Position numbers and translations under genes: made by a program
In this document: positions 1 to 9,162 of the stretch, one piece after another
Layout of the letters: each line of letters starts with the position of its first letter
How positions within the stretch are numbered: the stretch's first letter is position 1
Notes under the pieces: generated by a model
The model's input: only the letters and a program-made list of their open reading frames with translations
The model's database searches: none
What the model was told of the DNA's origin: nothing
NCBI GenBank assembly: GCA_965221455.1
Contig: OZ244890.1
Location: 1 to 64,000 of the forward strand
Direction of reading: 5' to 3'
Length of the DNA stretch: 64,000 nt
Source of the DNA: SMWN01 sp965221455
GTDB taxonomy: Bacteria > Pseudomonadota > Gammaproteobacteria > Eutrophobiales > Eutrophobiaceae

Positions 1-3000
1 CATCACTGCCACTGCGGCCGTCGGCCGGGTATCCAGCACCACGGTATAGGTACTCATGCTGCCTTCATCAATCGCCCTGCTGGTCGGTGTCACCGTCACG
101 TCCGCTGTGTCGTTATCTCTCACGGTCACCACCACGGGATCTATCGTCAAAGCAGTATCGTAAGCAGTGTCTTGACTGCTCGCCGCATGCGTCACGTTCA
201 CCATCTCACTGACCGCATTGGCATCCTCAACAGCCGTCAGCGTCACCGTTTGTGGCATATTCCAGTTTCTATCGGTAAACATCAGCGAGTTTGTATTTGT
301 CGTCACGGCAGCATTGCCACTGGTCACCATCACCGTCACTGCGGCCGTCGGCGGGGTATCCAGCACCACGGTATAGGTACTCATGCTGCCTTCATTAATC
401 GTCCTGCTGGTCGGTGTCACCGTCACGTCCGCTGTGTCGTTATCTCTCACGGTCACCACCACGGGATCTATCGTCAAAGCAGTATCGTAAGCAGTGTCTT
501 GACTTCTCGCCGCATGCGTCACGTTCACCCTCTCACTGACCGCATTGCCATCATCAACAGCCGTCAGCGTCACCGTTTGTGGCATATTCCAGTTAGTTGA
601 GGTAAACATCAGCGGTAGGGCTGGAGTTGCAGTTGCGGTCACAGCAGCATTGCCACTCGTCACCATCACCGTTACTGCGGCCGTCGGCCGGGTATCCAGC
701 ACCACGGTATAGGTACCCATGCTGCCTTCATCAATCGTCCTGCTCGTCGGTGTCACCGTCACGCCCGCTGTGTCGTTATCTCTCACGGTCACCACCACGG
801 GATCTATCGTCAAAGCAGTATTGTAAGCGGGATCCTGGCTGGTCGCCGCATGCGTCACGCGTACGCTTTCATCGTCTGCATCCGCATCCTCAATACCCCT
901 CACAGTCACCGTTTGTGGTCTATTCCAGTTATCCATGTCAAACCTCAGCGGTGTTGGTGTGGCAGTCACGGCATTTTCATCGACACTCTCCACCGCTATC
1001 GTGACCTCGGCATTTGGCCGGGTATCGAGTACGACTCTGTAGGTGGCGCTCTGACCTTCGTCTATCGTCCGCGTGGTTCGGGACACTGTGACACCGGGGG
1101 TCGTCGTCTCGTTATCCGTCACATCGACAGTCACGGCGGCGGGCGTAATTGCGTTATAGAGGGTATCTGCGCCGGTAATCGCATGAGTCAAGCGCGTCAC
1201 CTCATCATTTGCATCGGCGTCTTCTTCACCCGTCACCGTCACCACCTGCGGCCGGTTCCAGTTATTCCTGTCAAAGATCAGCGGCGTGGTCGCAGTCACT
1301 ACCTCGGCATCTTCACTCGTCACCGCTATCGTCACAGGTGCCGCCGGCCGGGTATGCAGCACCAGGGTATAGGTGCCCGTGCCACCTTCGTTAACGCTCC
1401 TTCTGGTCGGTGTCACGGTCACACCGGCTGTATCGTCATCCGTCACCGTCACCGTCACCGGCGCCGGTGTCAACACAGTGTAACGGGCATCTGAACCTGT
1501 GACCGCATGGGTCAGGCCGACAGTTTCATTATCCGCATCAGCATCTGCAAGCCCCATCACCGTCACCGCCTGGACCAACCTCCAGTTGTTCCGGGTAAAC
1601 GTCAGCGGTGTGGTCGCAGTCACTGCCTCAGCATCGTCACTCGTCACCGCTACCGTCACATTGGCCGTCGGCATGGCACTCAAACCAAGGTTATAGCTGA
1701 TCGTGCCGCCCTCATTGACCGACAGCATGGTCGGAGACACGGTGATAGCAGCCCCTCCGTCATCGTCCAGTATGGTTAAGGGCACGGTCCCAGTTCTATT
1801 ATTATAGGCTTGATCAAACGCTGTCGACTCATTAAAATTAATGGCAGTTCTATATATAAACACCGTGTTATGGTTATTCGCATCTCCATCCTGAGTTCCC
1901 CTCAAGGTGACCATGCGCGGCGTGTCCCAATTTGTTGCGTTAAAACCAAGAAGTCTTTCTGGATTTGCGCTCGCAAACGAACCCCTAAATCTGTTGGCAA
2001 ACTGTATTCGAACATCAACACTGGCGCTAGGTAAAGGCGGCGCACTCAGTGCGACAGTAAGGGTTGTCGTGCCACCCTCGGTGACAACCAGGTTGGCCGG
2101 GGTGACCGTCACGCCGGGCATATCATTATCTATCACCGTCAGTGCCACGGACTCTATGCTGACATCGTTATAAGCGTTGTCCGTACTGGTGGCCCGGTGG
2201 CTCAGGCTGACCGTCGCATTGTTTCTGTCACCATCTTCAACACCCGCCACGGTCACGGTGCGCGGCGCATTCCAGTTGTCTGTGGTAAATGTCAGGCTCG
2301 TCGGACTCACGGTCGCGGCAGCCGATCCGGCATTCGACACGGCTATCGTCACAGGTGCATCCGGCCGGGCATTCAATACCAGGGTGTAGTTGCCCATGCC
2401 TCCCTCGTCGATCGTCCTCATGGTCGGACTCACGGTCACACCCGCGCCATCGTTATCCTCTACAGTCGCAGTGACGGCAGCAACCCGCACGCGGGTATAA
2501 GCAGTATCAGTGGTGGTAATCGTATGGCTCAGGCGCACCTGTTCATCGCTTGTATTCACATCTTCAACGCCGGTCACGGTGAACGTTTGTGCCCGGTTCC
2601 AGTTGGCGGCACTAAACATCAGACGTGCCGGACTCACGGTCGCGGCATCTGTATCGTCACTCGCCACCGCAATCGTCACCGCTTGCGACGGCTGGGCATC
2701 CAATACGAGCCTGTAGGTGGTGCTGCGACCTTCTTGCAAGGTCACACTGCCCGGCGCCACCGTGACACCGGCGATGTCGTCGTCTGTGACCGTCACCGTC
2801 ACCGGCGCTGAGGCCGGCGCCACAGCGGCATAGTTCCTATCCATGCTGGTCGCCGTATGACTCAGGGTGACACGCTCATCGCGCACGTCGTTATCCTGAC
2901 GCCCTCTCACCGTGACGGTTTGTACTCTGTTCCAGTTGTCCTGGGTAAACCTGAGTTGCGCCGGGGTCCCTCTCGCCGCATCTCTGTCATCGCTCCCCAC

Positions 3001-6000
3001 CGCTACCGTGACTTCGGCGGATGGCCGGGTATTCAGTACCAGCGTGTAACTCGCGGTCATGACATCGGCGTTTTCGTTGATGGTCAGCGTGGTTTCACTG
3101 ACCGTCATCCCCGCAGTATCGTCATCCCTGACACGCACAGTAACCGGCACCGGGACATCAGCATTGTAGCGCAGGTCGGTACTGCTCAGCGTATGGCTCA
3201 AGCGTACGCTTTCATTGTTCGCATCCGCATCTTGTAAAGCGCTCACGGTCACCGTTTGTACGATGTTCCAGTTGTCTCGGGTAAACGTCAACGACGTGGT
3301 GGCCGTCACTGCCTCGGGATCGTCGCTGGCCACCGCAATCCTGACATCGGCGGATGGCTGGCTCACCAAAACCAGTCTGTAGGTGCCGGTCGCCCCTTCG
3401 CCAATATCCAACTCAACAGGGGTCACCGTCACGCCGACAAGGACGGTATCATCGTCCGTCACGCGTGCGGTGGCCACCGATGTCAAACCATTGTAGTTCT
3501 CGTCCGCGCTCGTGGCAGTGTGGGTCAGGCGCACACGCTCAGCATTCGTATCACTGTCCTGTACACCCGCGATATTCACGGTTTTCGGTACATTCCAATT
3601 TGTGTCGGAGAACATCAGGGTTGCTGGATTGATCGTCACCGCCCCCCTATCCGCACTCATCAAGGCAATCGATACCGCCGCGCCCGGCTGGCTCGTCAGG
3701 GCCACGGTATAGGTAGTGGTCTCGCCTTCAGTCAGCGTCGGCTCGGAATTGCTCAGCGTGATGCCGGCCCTATCGTCATCCGTCACGCTGACGCGCACAT
3801 CGGCGACCGGCTCACCATCATAGCTGGTATCCACGCTGGTCACTGTATGCTGCACCTGCGCCTGCTCGTTACTCACGCCCCCGTCCTGAACCGCAGTCAT
3901 GGTCACGGTTTGGGCCCGGTTCCAATTGCCACTGGTAAACACCAACGCGGCGGGAGCCACGACCACGGCTGCCCGATTGTTACTCGCCACGGCAATCCGC
4001 ACATCTTCTGTCGGTGCGGTATCCAGTACCACGGTATAGGTATCGGTGTCACCTTCGGTAATGCTTGATGTGGTCTTGCTAATCGTCACACCACCCACCG
4101 AATTCGACGCATCCTGCACGAACACGTCTGTGTGCCTGAACGTCCTGTTACTGTAGCGCCCGTCTGCGCTACTACCGACGGTATGGTTGATACGCAGGCG
4201 TTCATTGCGCGTATCGCTGTCTGCAACACCGGTCACGGTCACGGCTCGTGGGGTAGCCCAATTTACTGTGCTAAACATTATCTGTGTGCTTCCTCCAGGC
4301 GCCATCGCCGTCGCTGCTTGAGGGTCAGAACTCGTCAAATCAACGCGCAAGTTAACTGTCGGTTGGTCACTCAGTCTAAGCATATACGAAGTGCTACCCG
4401 TTTCAGTGGTACTCACGCTGGCAGGAGCGACGATAATACCAGGCCTCGTTACGGTCACAGGCAATCGCACCGTTCCGCTTAAAGCAGTATAGGCGGGATC
4501 TCTTCCAGTGGTAGTACTGGAAATGCCTACTGCCAGGGTCGTACTCCTCCCGGCAGAGAACGTAGTGGCCGTCACATTCAGTGTTCGTGGCACGTTCCAA
4601 TTTTCTGAGGTGATACGAAAGTTCAGTGAATTTGGTGACGCTACCGACTGGTCTTCACTCCCCATAGAAACGGTAAGCACGGCTCCCGCTATCGGCGGTG
4701 CATCCAGCACTATGCTCACGCTGGCTGTAGCGCCTGGAGCCAAGCTCAGTGAGGTCGGGTTAACCGTAATGCCAGGCATACGTTCCCTCACATTCACGAC
4801 CACCGGGTCTACTCTCACCGCGTTATACAGTGGGTCTCCGCTGCTCGTCGTATGTCGCAGACTGACAGAATCATCCGTCCTGTTAACGTCCACTATCGTG
4901 TTCACCGTCACCATTTGTGCTGTGTTCCAGTTATCCCGGGTGAAACTCAGCGTCGCGGGCGTCGCGGTCGCTCTCCCGGGTTCCGTACTCATCACCATCA
5001 CCGATACAGCAGCACTCGGCTGACTACTCAAAACAAGCCCGTAACTGCCGCTGCCGCCTTCGGTCACATTCAGTCTGGCGTGGCTCACGGTCACACTCGC
5101 CGTTTCATCATCCGTCACACGTGCGGTCACGACGGCACTAACATTGTTGTAGCTGCTGTCTGTGCTTGTCGCCACATGGTTCAGACGCACGCTTTCATCG
5201 CTCGCATCCACGTCTTCAATACCCCTGACCGTCACGCTGAGTGCCATGTTCCAATTCTGCGGGCTGAATGTGAGCCGCGTTGGACTCACGGTCGCCGCAT
5301 CACTGTCCTCCGTCGCAATGCTCAGCGTCACACTTTCCGCCGGGCGCGTGTCCAGCATCGCAGTATAGACGCCGCTGCCGCCTTCGGTGACGGTCGGACT
5401 GACCGGGCTAAACGTCAAACCCGCCATATCGTCATCTCGCACCGTCACCGTCACCGGCAGGACCGTCGTGTCGGCATAGTTGGTATCGGTGCTCTGTGCC
5501 GTATGCGTCAGGCGCACACTCGCATCGCGCCCATCGTCATCGGCAACACCACTCACCGTCACCGTCCTGGGCATGTTCCAGTTGGTGTTGGTAAAGGTCA
5601 AACTTGCCGGACTCACCGTCGCAATCGCGGTATTCTCACTCACCACGGTCAGCGTGACATCGTTTGTCGGTCGGGTGTTCAGCATCAGCGTGTAGCCGCC
5701 GCTGCCGCCTTCGTCAACGCTCAATGTGCTGCTACTGATGCTGACACCCGGCCCTTCGTCATCTGTCACGGTCACGGTTACAGCGTCAGGTGTCACGGCC
5801 CTGTAGCCGGGATCTGTACTGGTCACCGCATGCGTCAGCCGCACAGTGGCATTCGCCGAATCCGCATCATCAACACCCGTCACCGTCACGATTTGCGGCC
5901 TATCCCAATTGCCTCTGGTAAACATCAACGGCGTCGGACTCGCGCTCGCCGCCGCAGTATTGGCACTCGTCACAGCCAGCATTACATCGGCGATCGGCAG

Positions 6001-7080
6001 GGTATTCAGTACCACCATGTAACTACCGCTGCCACCTTCGTTGACGGTCAGGCTAGTGGGACTCACCGTCACCCCTACCGTGTCGTTATCGGTCACGGTC
6101 ACGGTGACACCGGCAGGCGTGACATCCCGGTAGTCGGGATCCAGGGTGGTCAGCGCATGGCTCAGATCAACACGTATATCGTTGCCGTCACCATCTTCAA
6201 GACCGGCGACGGTCACGGTTTGTGCCTGGTTCCAATCGTCCGGGGTAAACGTCAGCGGTGTCGGACTCGCCGTCGCAGCAGTCGACATTGCACTCCTCAC
6301 GGCAAGCATCACATTGACTGCCGGCCGCGTATCCAGTACCACGGTATAGCGGTTGTTGCCGCCTTCGTCGACACGCAGATTGGTCGGCGTCACGCTCACA
6401 CCGGCCATATCATCGTCCGTCACGTTGACAACCACAGCAGCGACATTGAGATTATTATAGCCGCCGTCGCCGCTCGTCACTGCATGACTCAGCATCACAT
6501 TGTTCTCGTTGCTTGTATCATCATCCGGGACACCGGTCACCGTCACCGTTTGCGGGGCGTTCCAATTGCTGCGGGTAAACATCAGCGACGTCGGTGCCGC
6601 TGTCACCGCACCCGGCTCACCACTGCTCACGGTGACATTCACATTGGCCGCCGGTTGACTCCCCAGCATCACGGTATAGCCAAGGCTGCTACCTTCGTTG
6701 ACAGACAATGCGTCGGTACTCAGGTTGACCGAGATCGTTTCATCATCCAGCACATCAACTTCCACCGTCCGCATCACGCCGTTATAGTCCGCGTCGTCAG
6801 CGTGTGCCGCCGCAGAAGTATAGGTCAGCACCGCCCGCGTATTGTTCGCATCCGCATCATCCACACCGGTTACGGTCACGATTTGCGGCGTGTTCCAATT
6901 ACTGCGGTTAAAAGTGAGCGTTGTGGATGGGCTGACTGTCGCCGCTCCGGCATTGGAATTACTACTTAACGTCAGCCTCACCTCACCGGCCGGCTGGGTA
7001 TCCAGCCTGACGTTAAAGGTGCCCGGGGTCCCTTCCTGGATAGCCAATGCGCTGTGACTCAAGCGAATATTAGCCGTATC
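1..7080 (-). repeat. tandem coding repeat array, period about 327-336 bp, at least 21 units
   Basis: The codons for NWN(x)PQ recur about every 330 bp, near 264, 590, 925, 1257, 1577, 1929, 2270, 2600, 2930, 3266, 3595, 3921, 4257, 4597, 4927, 5248, 5577, 5907, 6230, 6559 and 6893 (plus-strand view). A shared block, actgcggccgtcgg, begins at 11, 338 and 674, giving spacings of 327 and 336 bp. The units between 1 and about 840 differ by only a few bases, while units further right have diverged. This suggests recent unequal recombination at the 3' side of the gene. Confidence 0.9.
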
Positions 7081-7584
7081 GTTATCCCGCACGATCACAG
7101 TGAAGGTCCCCGCAGCGGTGCTACCCCCATAGTTAAAGTTGGGATCTTGACTCTGGGCAAAAAATCGTACCCTAATGACATCATCGATCGCATCAGCATC
7201 TTCAGTCCCATGCAGTGTGTAGCCAGCTGCACGAGTACGGAGAATAATAGTGCTTGGACTGGAGGATAATGGATCACCCTGAGTCAATACCCTGTCTCCA
7301 ACCGTGAGGGTACTCCGCGTTAGCCCAAGATCAACACTGGAGAGAAACAATGAAACGGCACTGGTCGGGACGCTACCTAGCGAAAATTGGAGGTCGCTGT
7401 TTAACTCTCCTTCATTCACAGTCACCTCATCGGGAAAGTTGATAACACCGGATTGCGCAAAGACCGGGCTGGTAAAAAAACAGCTCAGTGCAAGCAGAAA
7501 CGAGCACCGCCGAAAATATCGACCACTTGCGTACCGACTAACGATATCCACTCCGCTTTGTCTGCTGCTGAAAATTTCTATCAT
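1..7584 (-). CDS. giant secreted Calx-beta-like repeat protein (3' end beyond window)
   Basis: An open frame of 2528 codons runs from an ATG at 7584 to the left edge with no stop. Residues 1-44 form a basic start, a hydrophobic stretch (FLLALSCFFTSPVFA) and a likely cleavage site after VFA, so the protein is exported. The rest is at least 21 tandem units of about 109-112 residues. Each carries a DNDTA-VTVTPTS-(I)DEG segment, a TYTVVLDT-P segment and an NWN-PQ-VTVTGV-D-D segment; these are typical of Calx-beta/cadherin-like modules in very large surface adhesins. The units nearest the left edge are almost identical in DNA. No catalytic domain is visible, and the C-terminal anchoring or secretion signal is outside the window, so the export route (type I, type II or anchored) is unknown. 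An adhesin or matrix protein is an inference. Confidence 0.85.
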   Translation of the reverse strand, partial: MIEIFSSRQSGVDIVSRYASGRYFRRCSFLLALSCFFTSPVFAQSGVINFPDEVTVNEGELNSDLQFSLGSVPTSAVSLFLSSVDLGLTRSTLTVGDRVLTQGDPLSSSPSTIILRTRAAGYTLHGTEDADAIDDVIRVRFFAQSQDPNFNYGGSTAAGTFTVIVRDNDTANIRLSHSALAIQEGTPGTFNVRLDTQPAGEVRLTLSSNSNAGAATVSPSTTLTFNRSNWNTPQIVTVTGVDDADANNTRAVLTYTSAAAHADDADYNGVMRTVEVDVLDDETISVNLSTDALSVNEGSSLGYTVMLGSQPAANVNVTVSSGEPGAVTAAPTSLMFTRSNWNAPQTVTVTGVPDDDTSNENNVMLSHAVTSGDGGYNNLNVAAVVVNVTDDDMAGVSVTPTNLRVDEGGNNRYTVVLDTRPAVNVMLAVRSAMSTAATASPTPLTFTPDDWNQAQTVTVAGLEDGDGNDIRVDLSHALTTLDPDYRDVTPAGVTVTVTDNDTVGVTVSPTSLTVNEGGSGSYMVVLNTLPIADVMLAVTSANTAAASASPTPLMFTRGNWDRPQIVTVTGVDDADSANATVRLTHAVTSTDPGYRAVTPDAVTVTVTDDEGPGVSISSSTLSVDEGGSGGYTLMLNTRPTNDVTLTVVSENTAIATVSPASLTFTNTNWNMPRTVTVSGVADDDGRDASVRLTHTAQSTDTNYADTTVLPVTVTVRDDDMAGLTFSPVSPTVTEGGSGVYTAMLDTRPAESVTLSIATEDSDAATVSPTRLTFSPQNWNMALSVTVRGIEDVDASDESVRLNHVATSTDSSYNNVSAVVTARVTDDETASVTVSHARLNVTEGGSGSYGLVLSSQPSAAVSVMVMSTEPGRATATPATLSFTRDNWNTAQMVTVNTIVDVNRTDDSVSLRHTTSSGDPLYNAVRVDPVVVNVRERMPGITVNPTSLSLAPGATASVSIVLDAPPIAGAVLTVSMGSEDQSVASPNSLNFRITSENWNVPRTLNVTATTFSAGRSTTLAVGISSTTTGRDPAYTALSGTVRLPVTVTRPGIIVAPASVSTTETGSTSYMLRLSDQPTVNLRVDLTSSDPQAATAMAPGGSTQIMFSTVNWATPRAVTVTGVADSDTRNERLRINHTVGSSADGRYSNRTFRHTDVFVQDASNSVGGVTISKTTSSITEGDTDTYTVVLDTAPTEDVRIAVASNNRAAVVVAPAALVFTSGNWNRAQTVTMTAVQDGGVSNEQAQVQHTVTSVDTSYDGEPVADVRVSVTDDDRAGITLSNSEPTLTEGETTTYTVALTSQPGAAVSIALMSADRGAVTINPATLMFSDTNWNVPKTVNIAGVQDSDTNAERVRLTHTATSADENYNGLTSVATARVTDDDTVLVGVTVTPVELDIGEGATGTYRLVLVSQPSADVRIAVASDDPEAVTATTSLTFTRDNWNIVQTVTVSALQDADANNESVRLSHTLSSTDLRYNADVPVPVTVRVRDDDTAGMTVSETTLTINENADVMTASYTLVLNTRPSAEVTVAVGSDDRDAARGTPAQLRFTQDNWNRVQTVTVRGRQDNDVRDERVTLSHTATSMDRNYAAVAPASAPVTVTVTDDDIAGVTVAPGSVTLQEGRSTTYRLVLDAQPSQAVTIAVASDDTDAATVSPARLMFSAANWNRAQTFTVTGVEDVNTSDEQVRLSHTITTTDTAYTRVRVAAVTATVEDNDGAGVTVSPTMRTIDEGGMGNYTLVLNARPDAPVTIAVSNAGSAAATVSPTSLTFTTDNWNAPRTVTVAGVEDGDRNNATVSLSHRATSTDNAYNDVSIESVALTVIDNDMPGVTVTPANLVVTEGGTTTLTVALSAPPLPSASVDVRIQFANRFRGSFASANPERLLGFNATNWDTPRMVTLRGTQDGDANNHNTVFIYRTAINFNESTAFDQAYNNRTGTVPLTILDDDGGAAITVSPTMLSVNEGGTISYNLGLSAMPTANVTVAVTSDDAEAVTATTPLTFTRNNWRLVQAVTVMGLADADADNETVGLTHAVTGSDARYTVLTPAPVTVTVTDDDTAGVTVTPTRRSVNEGGTGTYTLVLHTRPAAPVTIAVTSEDAEVVTATTPLIFDRNNWNRPQVVTVTGEEDADANDEVTRLTHAITGADTLYNAITPAAVTVDVTDNETTTPGVTVSRTTRTIDEGQSATYRVVLDTRPNAEVTIAVESVDENAVTATPTPLRFDMDNWNRPQTVTVRGIEDADADDESVRVTHAATSQDPAYNTALTIDPVVVTVRDNDTAGVTVTPTSRTIDEGSMGTYTVVLDTRPTAAVTVMVTSGNAAVTATATPALPLMFTSTNWNMPQTVTLTAVDDGNAVSERVNVTHAARSQDTAYDTALTIDPVVVTVRDNDTADVTVTPTSRTINEGSMSTYTVVLDTPPTAAVTVMVTSGNAAVTTNTNSLMFTDRNWNMPQTVTLTAVEDANAVSEMVNVTHAASSQDTAYDTALTIDPVVVTVRDNDTADVTVTPTSRAIDEGSMSTYTVVLDTRPTAAVAVM

Positions 7585-7620
7585 GAAATTTTAAATATTC
7601 ACTTATCAGGTTTGTCACTA

Positions 7621-7648
7621 TTGAATATCAAATAACGCTAAATGTCAA
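7621..7648 (-). promoter_or_regulatory. candidate sigma-70 promoter of the repeat-protein gene
   Basis: Read on the minus strand there is a perfect TTGACA (7648-7643) followed after 15 bases by TATTCA (7627-7622), about 40 bp upstream of the ATG at 7584. The -35 is consensus and the -10 is weak. It is the best promoter-like pair I see in this gap. Confidence 0.3.
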
Positions 7649-8110
7649 AAGGTTAGCGTAACTTTATCAAAGTTGTTATTAAGTTATTATTAATGCACCT
7701 GAAAATTAAAAATATATTAATAATCAATTGTTTAAAGCATTTGTTCGCAGAAAAACATGAAAAAAACAGCATTATCTTCTGCTTTATCATTAGTTAATAC
7801 ACTTTTTCTGATGTAGAGGCTCACTTAAAAAACGCCACTGACCAGTCGCTATGGCAGAATTAAAATTGTGTTAAACGATTTTGGGCAACAAGCAATCAAT
7901 GGCAACGCTGAAAAAAACCTGGCAAACGGCGATTGTCTGTCAGAGAGCGTGCCGTCACCCTGTATCATCGACCTATCCGTCAATTCAAGTTTTAAACGCG
8001 ATAGCCAACTCAACACTCACAAAAGCCCTGCAATTCGTTATCATGCCGCCCTTTTTTCAGTCAGCTCTGAACATTAAAAGTACGCATTCATTCTAGCATT
8101 ACAAGCATTC
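7649..8110. other. intergenic region, AT-rich, nothing recognised
   Basis: This stretch lies between the divergent repeat-protein gene and the purK remnant. Short open frames in it have no recognisable protein character, and I see no RNA gene, long inverted repeat or insertion-sequence end. Confidence 0.5.
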
Positions 8111-8809
8111 ATGGGAATAAAACCAGTTCACAAAACAGAAAATTCATCCAGCAAACGAATCGCGATTGTCGGCGGCGGGCAGTTGGCGAAAATGACGGCC
8201 TTATCCGCTTTGCAACCTGGCTGTGCTGTCTGCGACTCGAACGCAAATCCGGGGGGCCAGCAATCAATCTCGCCAGCCATGTCTGCGTGGGTGATTGGGA
8301 TAATCCCAATGAGTTGATCAACCTTGCCAAACAGGCCGATGTCGTGACGCTTGAAAACGAATTCGTTGATGTCAACAGTCTCTCTGCATTGGAACAGGCC
8401 GGACATCAACTCTGCCCTGCTGCGAAAAGCATCAGCCTGGTACAGGATAAGTTTATCCAGAAACAAACTTTACAGAGAGCCGGGCTGCCGCTGGCACCTT
8501 TCATCGCATTGAATCACGCAAGGATATCGCTGATAGCGCAAAAGCATGGCATTATCCACTCATTATCAAAACCCGTGGAAATGGCCATGACGGCAAGTGG
8601 CCTGCGTTGCTATCGGTGGCGGTATGAATGCAGGTTTACTTGCCGTTGAAATCATTGCGCAAGTCGATGCAAAACTACAGGCTAAAATGCTTAAATTCAA
8701 AAACAGTATGGTGCAAGATTCGCACGCCAAAAACAGGAACCTGGTCAGTAAAAAAATCTCAAGGAAAATATCCGGAAAAAAGAAAACGACAACAAAACTG
8801 ATCCAGTGA
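8111..8809 (+). pseudogene. purK fragment joined to purE 3' end (decayed chimera)
   Basis: From the ATG at 8111 the frame encodes a PurK-like start (RIAIVGGGQLAKM, then SNANPGGQQ). The next PurK block, VGDWDNPNELINLA-ADVVTLENEF, is in a different frame, so a frameshift lies between the G-run at 8251-8256 and 8286. A second shift near 8505-8512 leads into a block ending in KTRGNGHDGK, the PurK ATP-grasp region. At about 8590 the PurK similarity stops, and the following frame reads VACVAIGGGMNAGLLAVEII, which is the C-terminal signature of PurE. PurK and PurE convert AIR to CAIR in purine synthesis. The remaining two thirds of PurK and the first two thirds of PurE are missing, so the locus cannot make either enzyme. 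A functional purEK must lie elsewhere or the step uses another enzyme. Confidence 0.8.
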
Positions 8810-8849
8810 CCACCGGTACAACATAGCACAGAATAAAACACCACTTCGC

Positions 8850-9134
8850 CATTACGATTGTAATGTATTTGCATCACATGATTCCGTACTATTTTATAAA
8901 TGGTTAATAGCGTTTTACAGGAAATATTATTGACTTGCGCCCCGACCTTAAAGGCAAGGAGTCTCAATTAAAATGGAAAGGGTTGTGAATTTGCCAAACC
9001 CGAAAACAGTGAAGCAACAATTGCTTCCCACTTTTTAGATCATCATTTTAAAAATGGGCGATTGAAATTTAGCACTCTGGCATCAGATTTTCTTTCACTG
9101 CAAAAAATTATCGACGATATTAAAGTATTGTAAA
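8850..9134 (+). pseudogene. remnant of an unrecognised gene
   Basis: Protein-like text continues across two frames: RFTGNIIDLRPDLKGKES followed, after a shift near 8980, by EFAKPENSEATIASHFLDHH and a tail ending DFLSLQKIIDDIKVL before the stop at 9132-9134. Neither frame is open over the whole stretch. I do not recognise the family. It sits beside the purK/purE debris and is probably part of the same decaying region. Confidence 0.35.
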
Positions 9135-9162
9135 ATGCGCCGCTTGATTGCGAGCACTTTGC

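Noticed and set aside
4852..6969. Long plus-strand open frame of 705 codons rich in His and Arg
   Set aside because: It is the complement of the Val/Thr/Asp-rich repeats of the minus-strand giant gene; composition and periodic stops are explained by that. Other plus-strand frames in 1-7080 are rejected for the same reason.
1..7080. Regular repeats of about 330 bp as a possible CRISPR or satellite array
   Set aside because: The units are too long, vary in sequence and keep one reading frame, so they are coding repeats.
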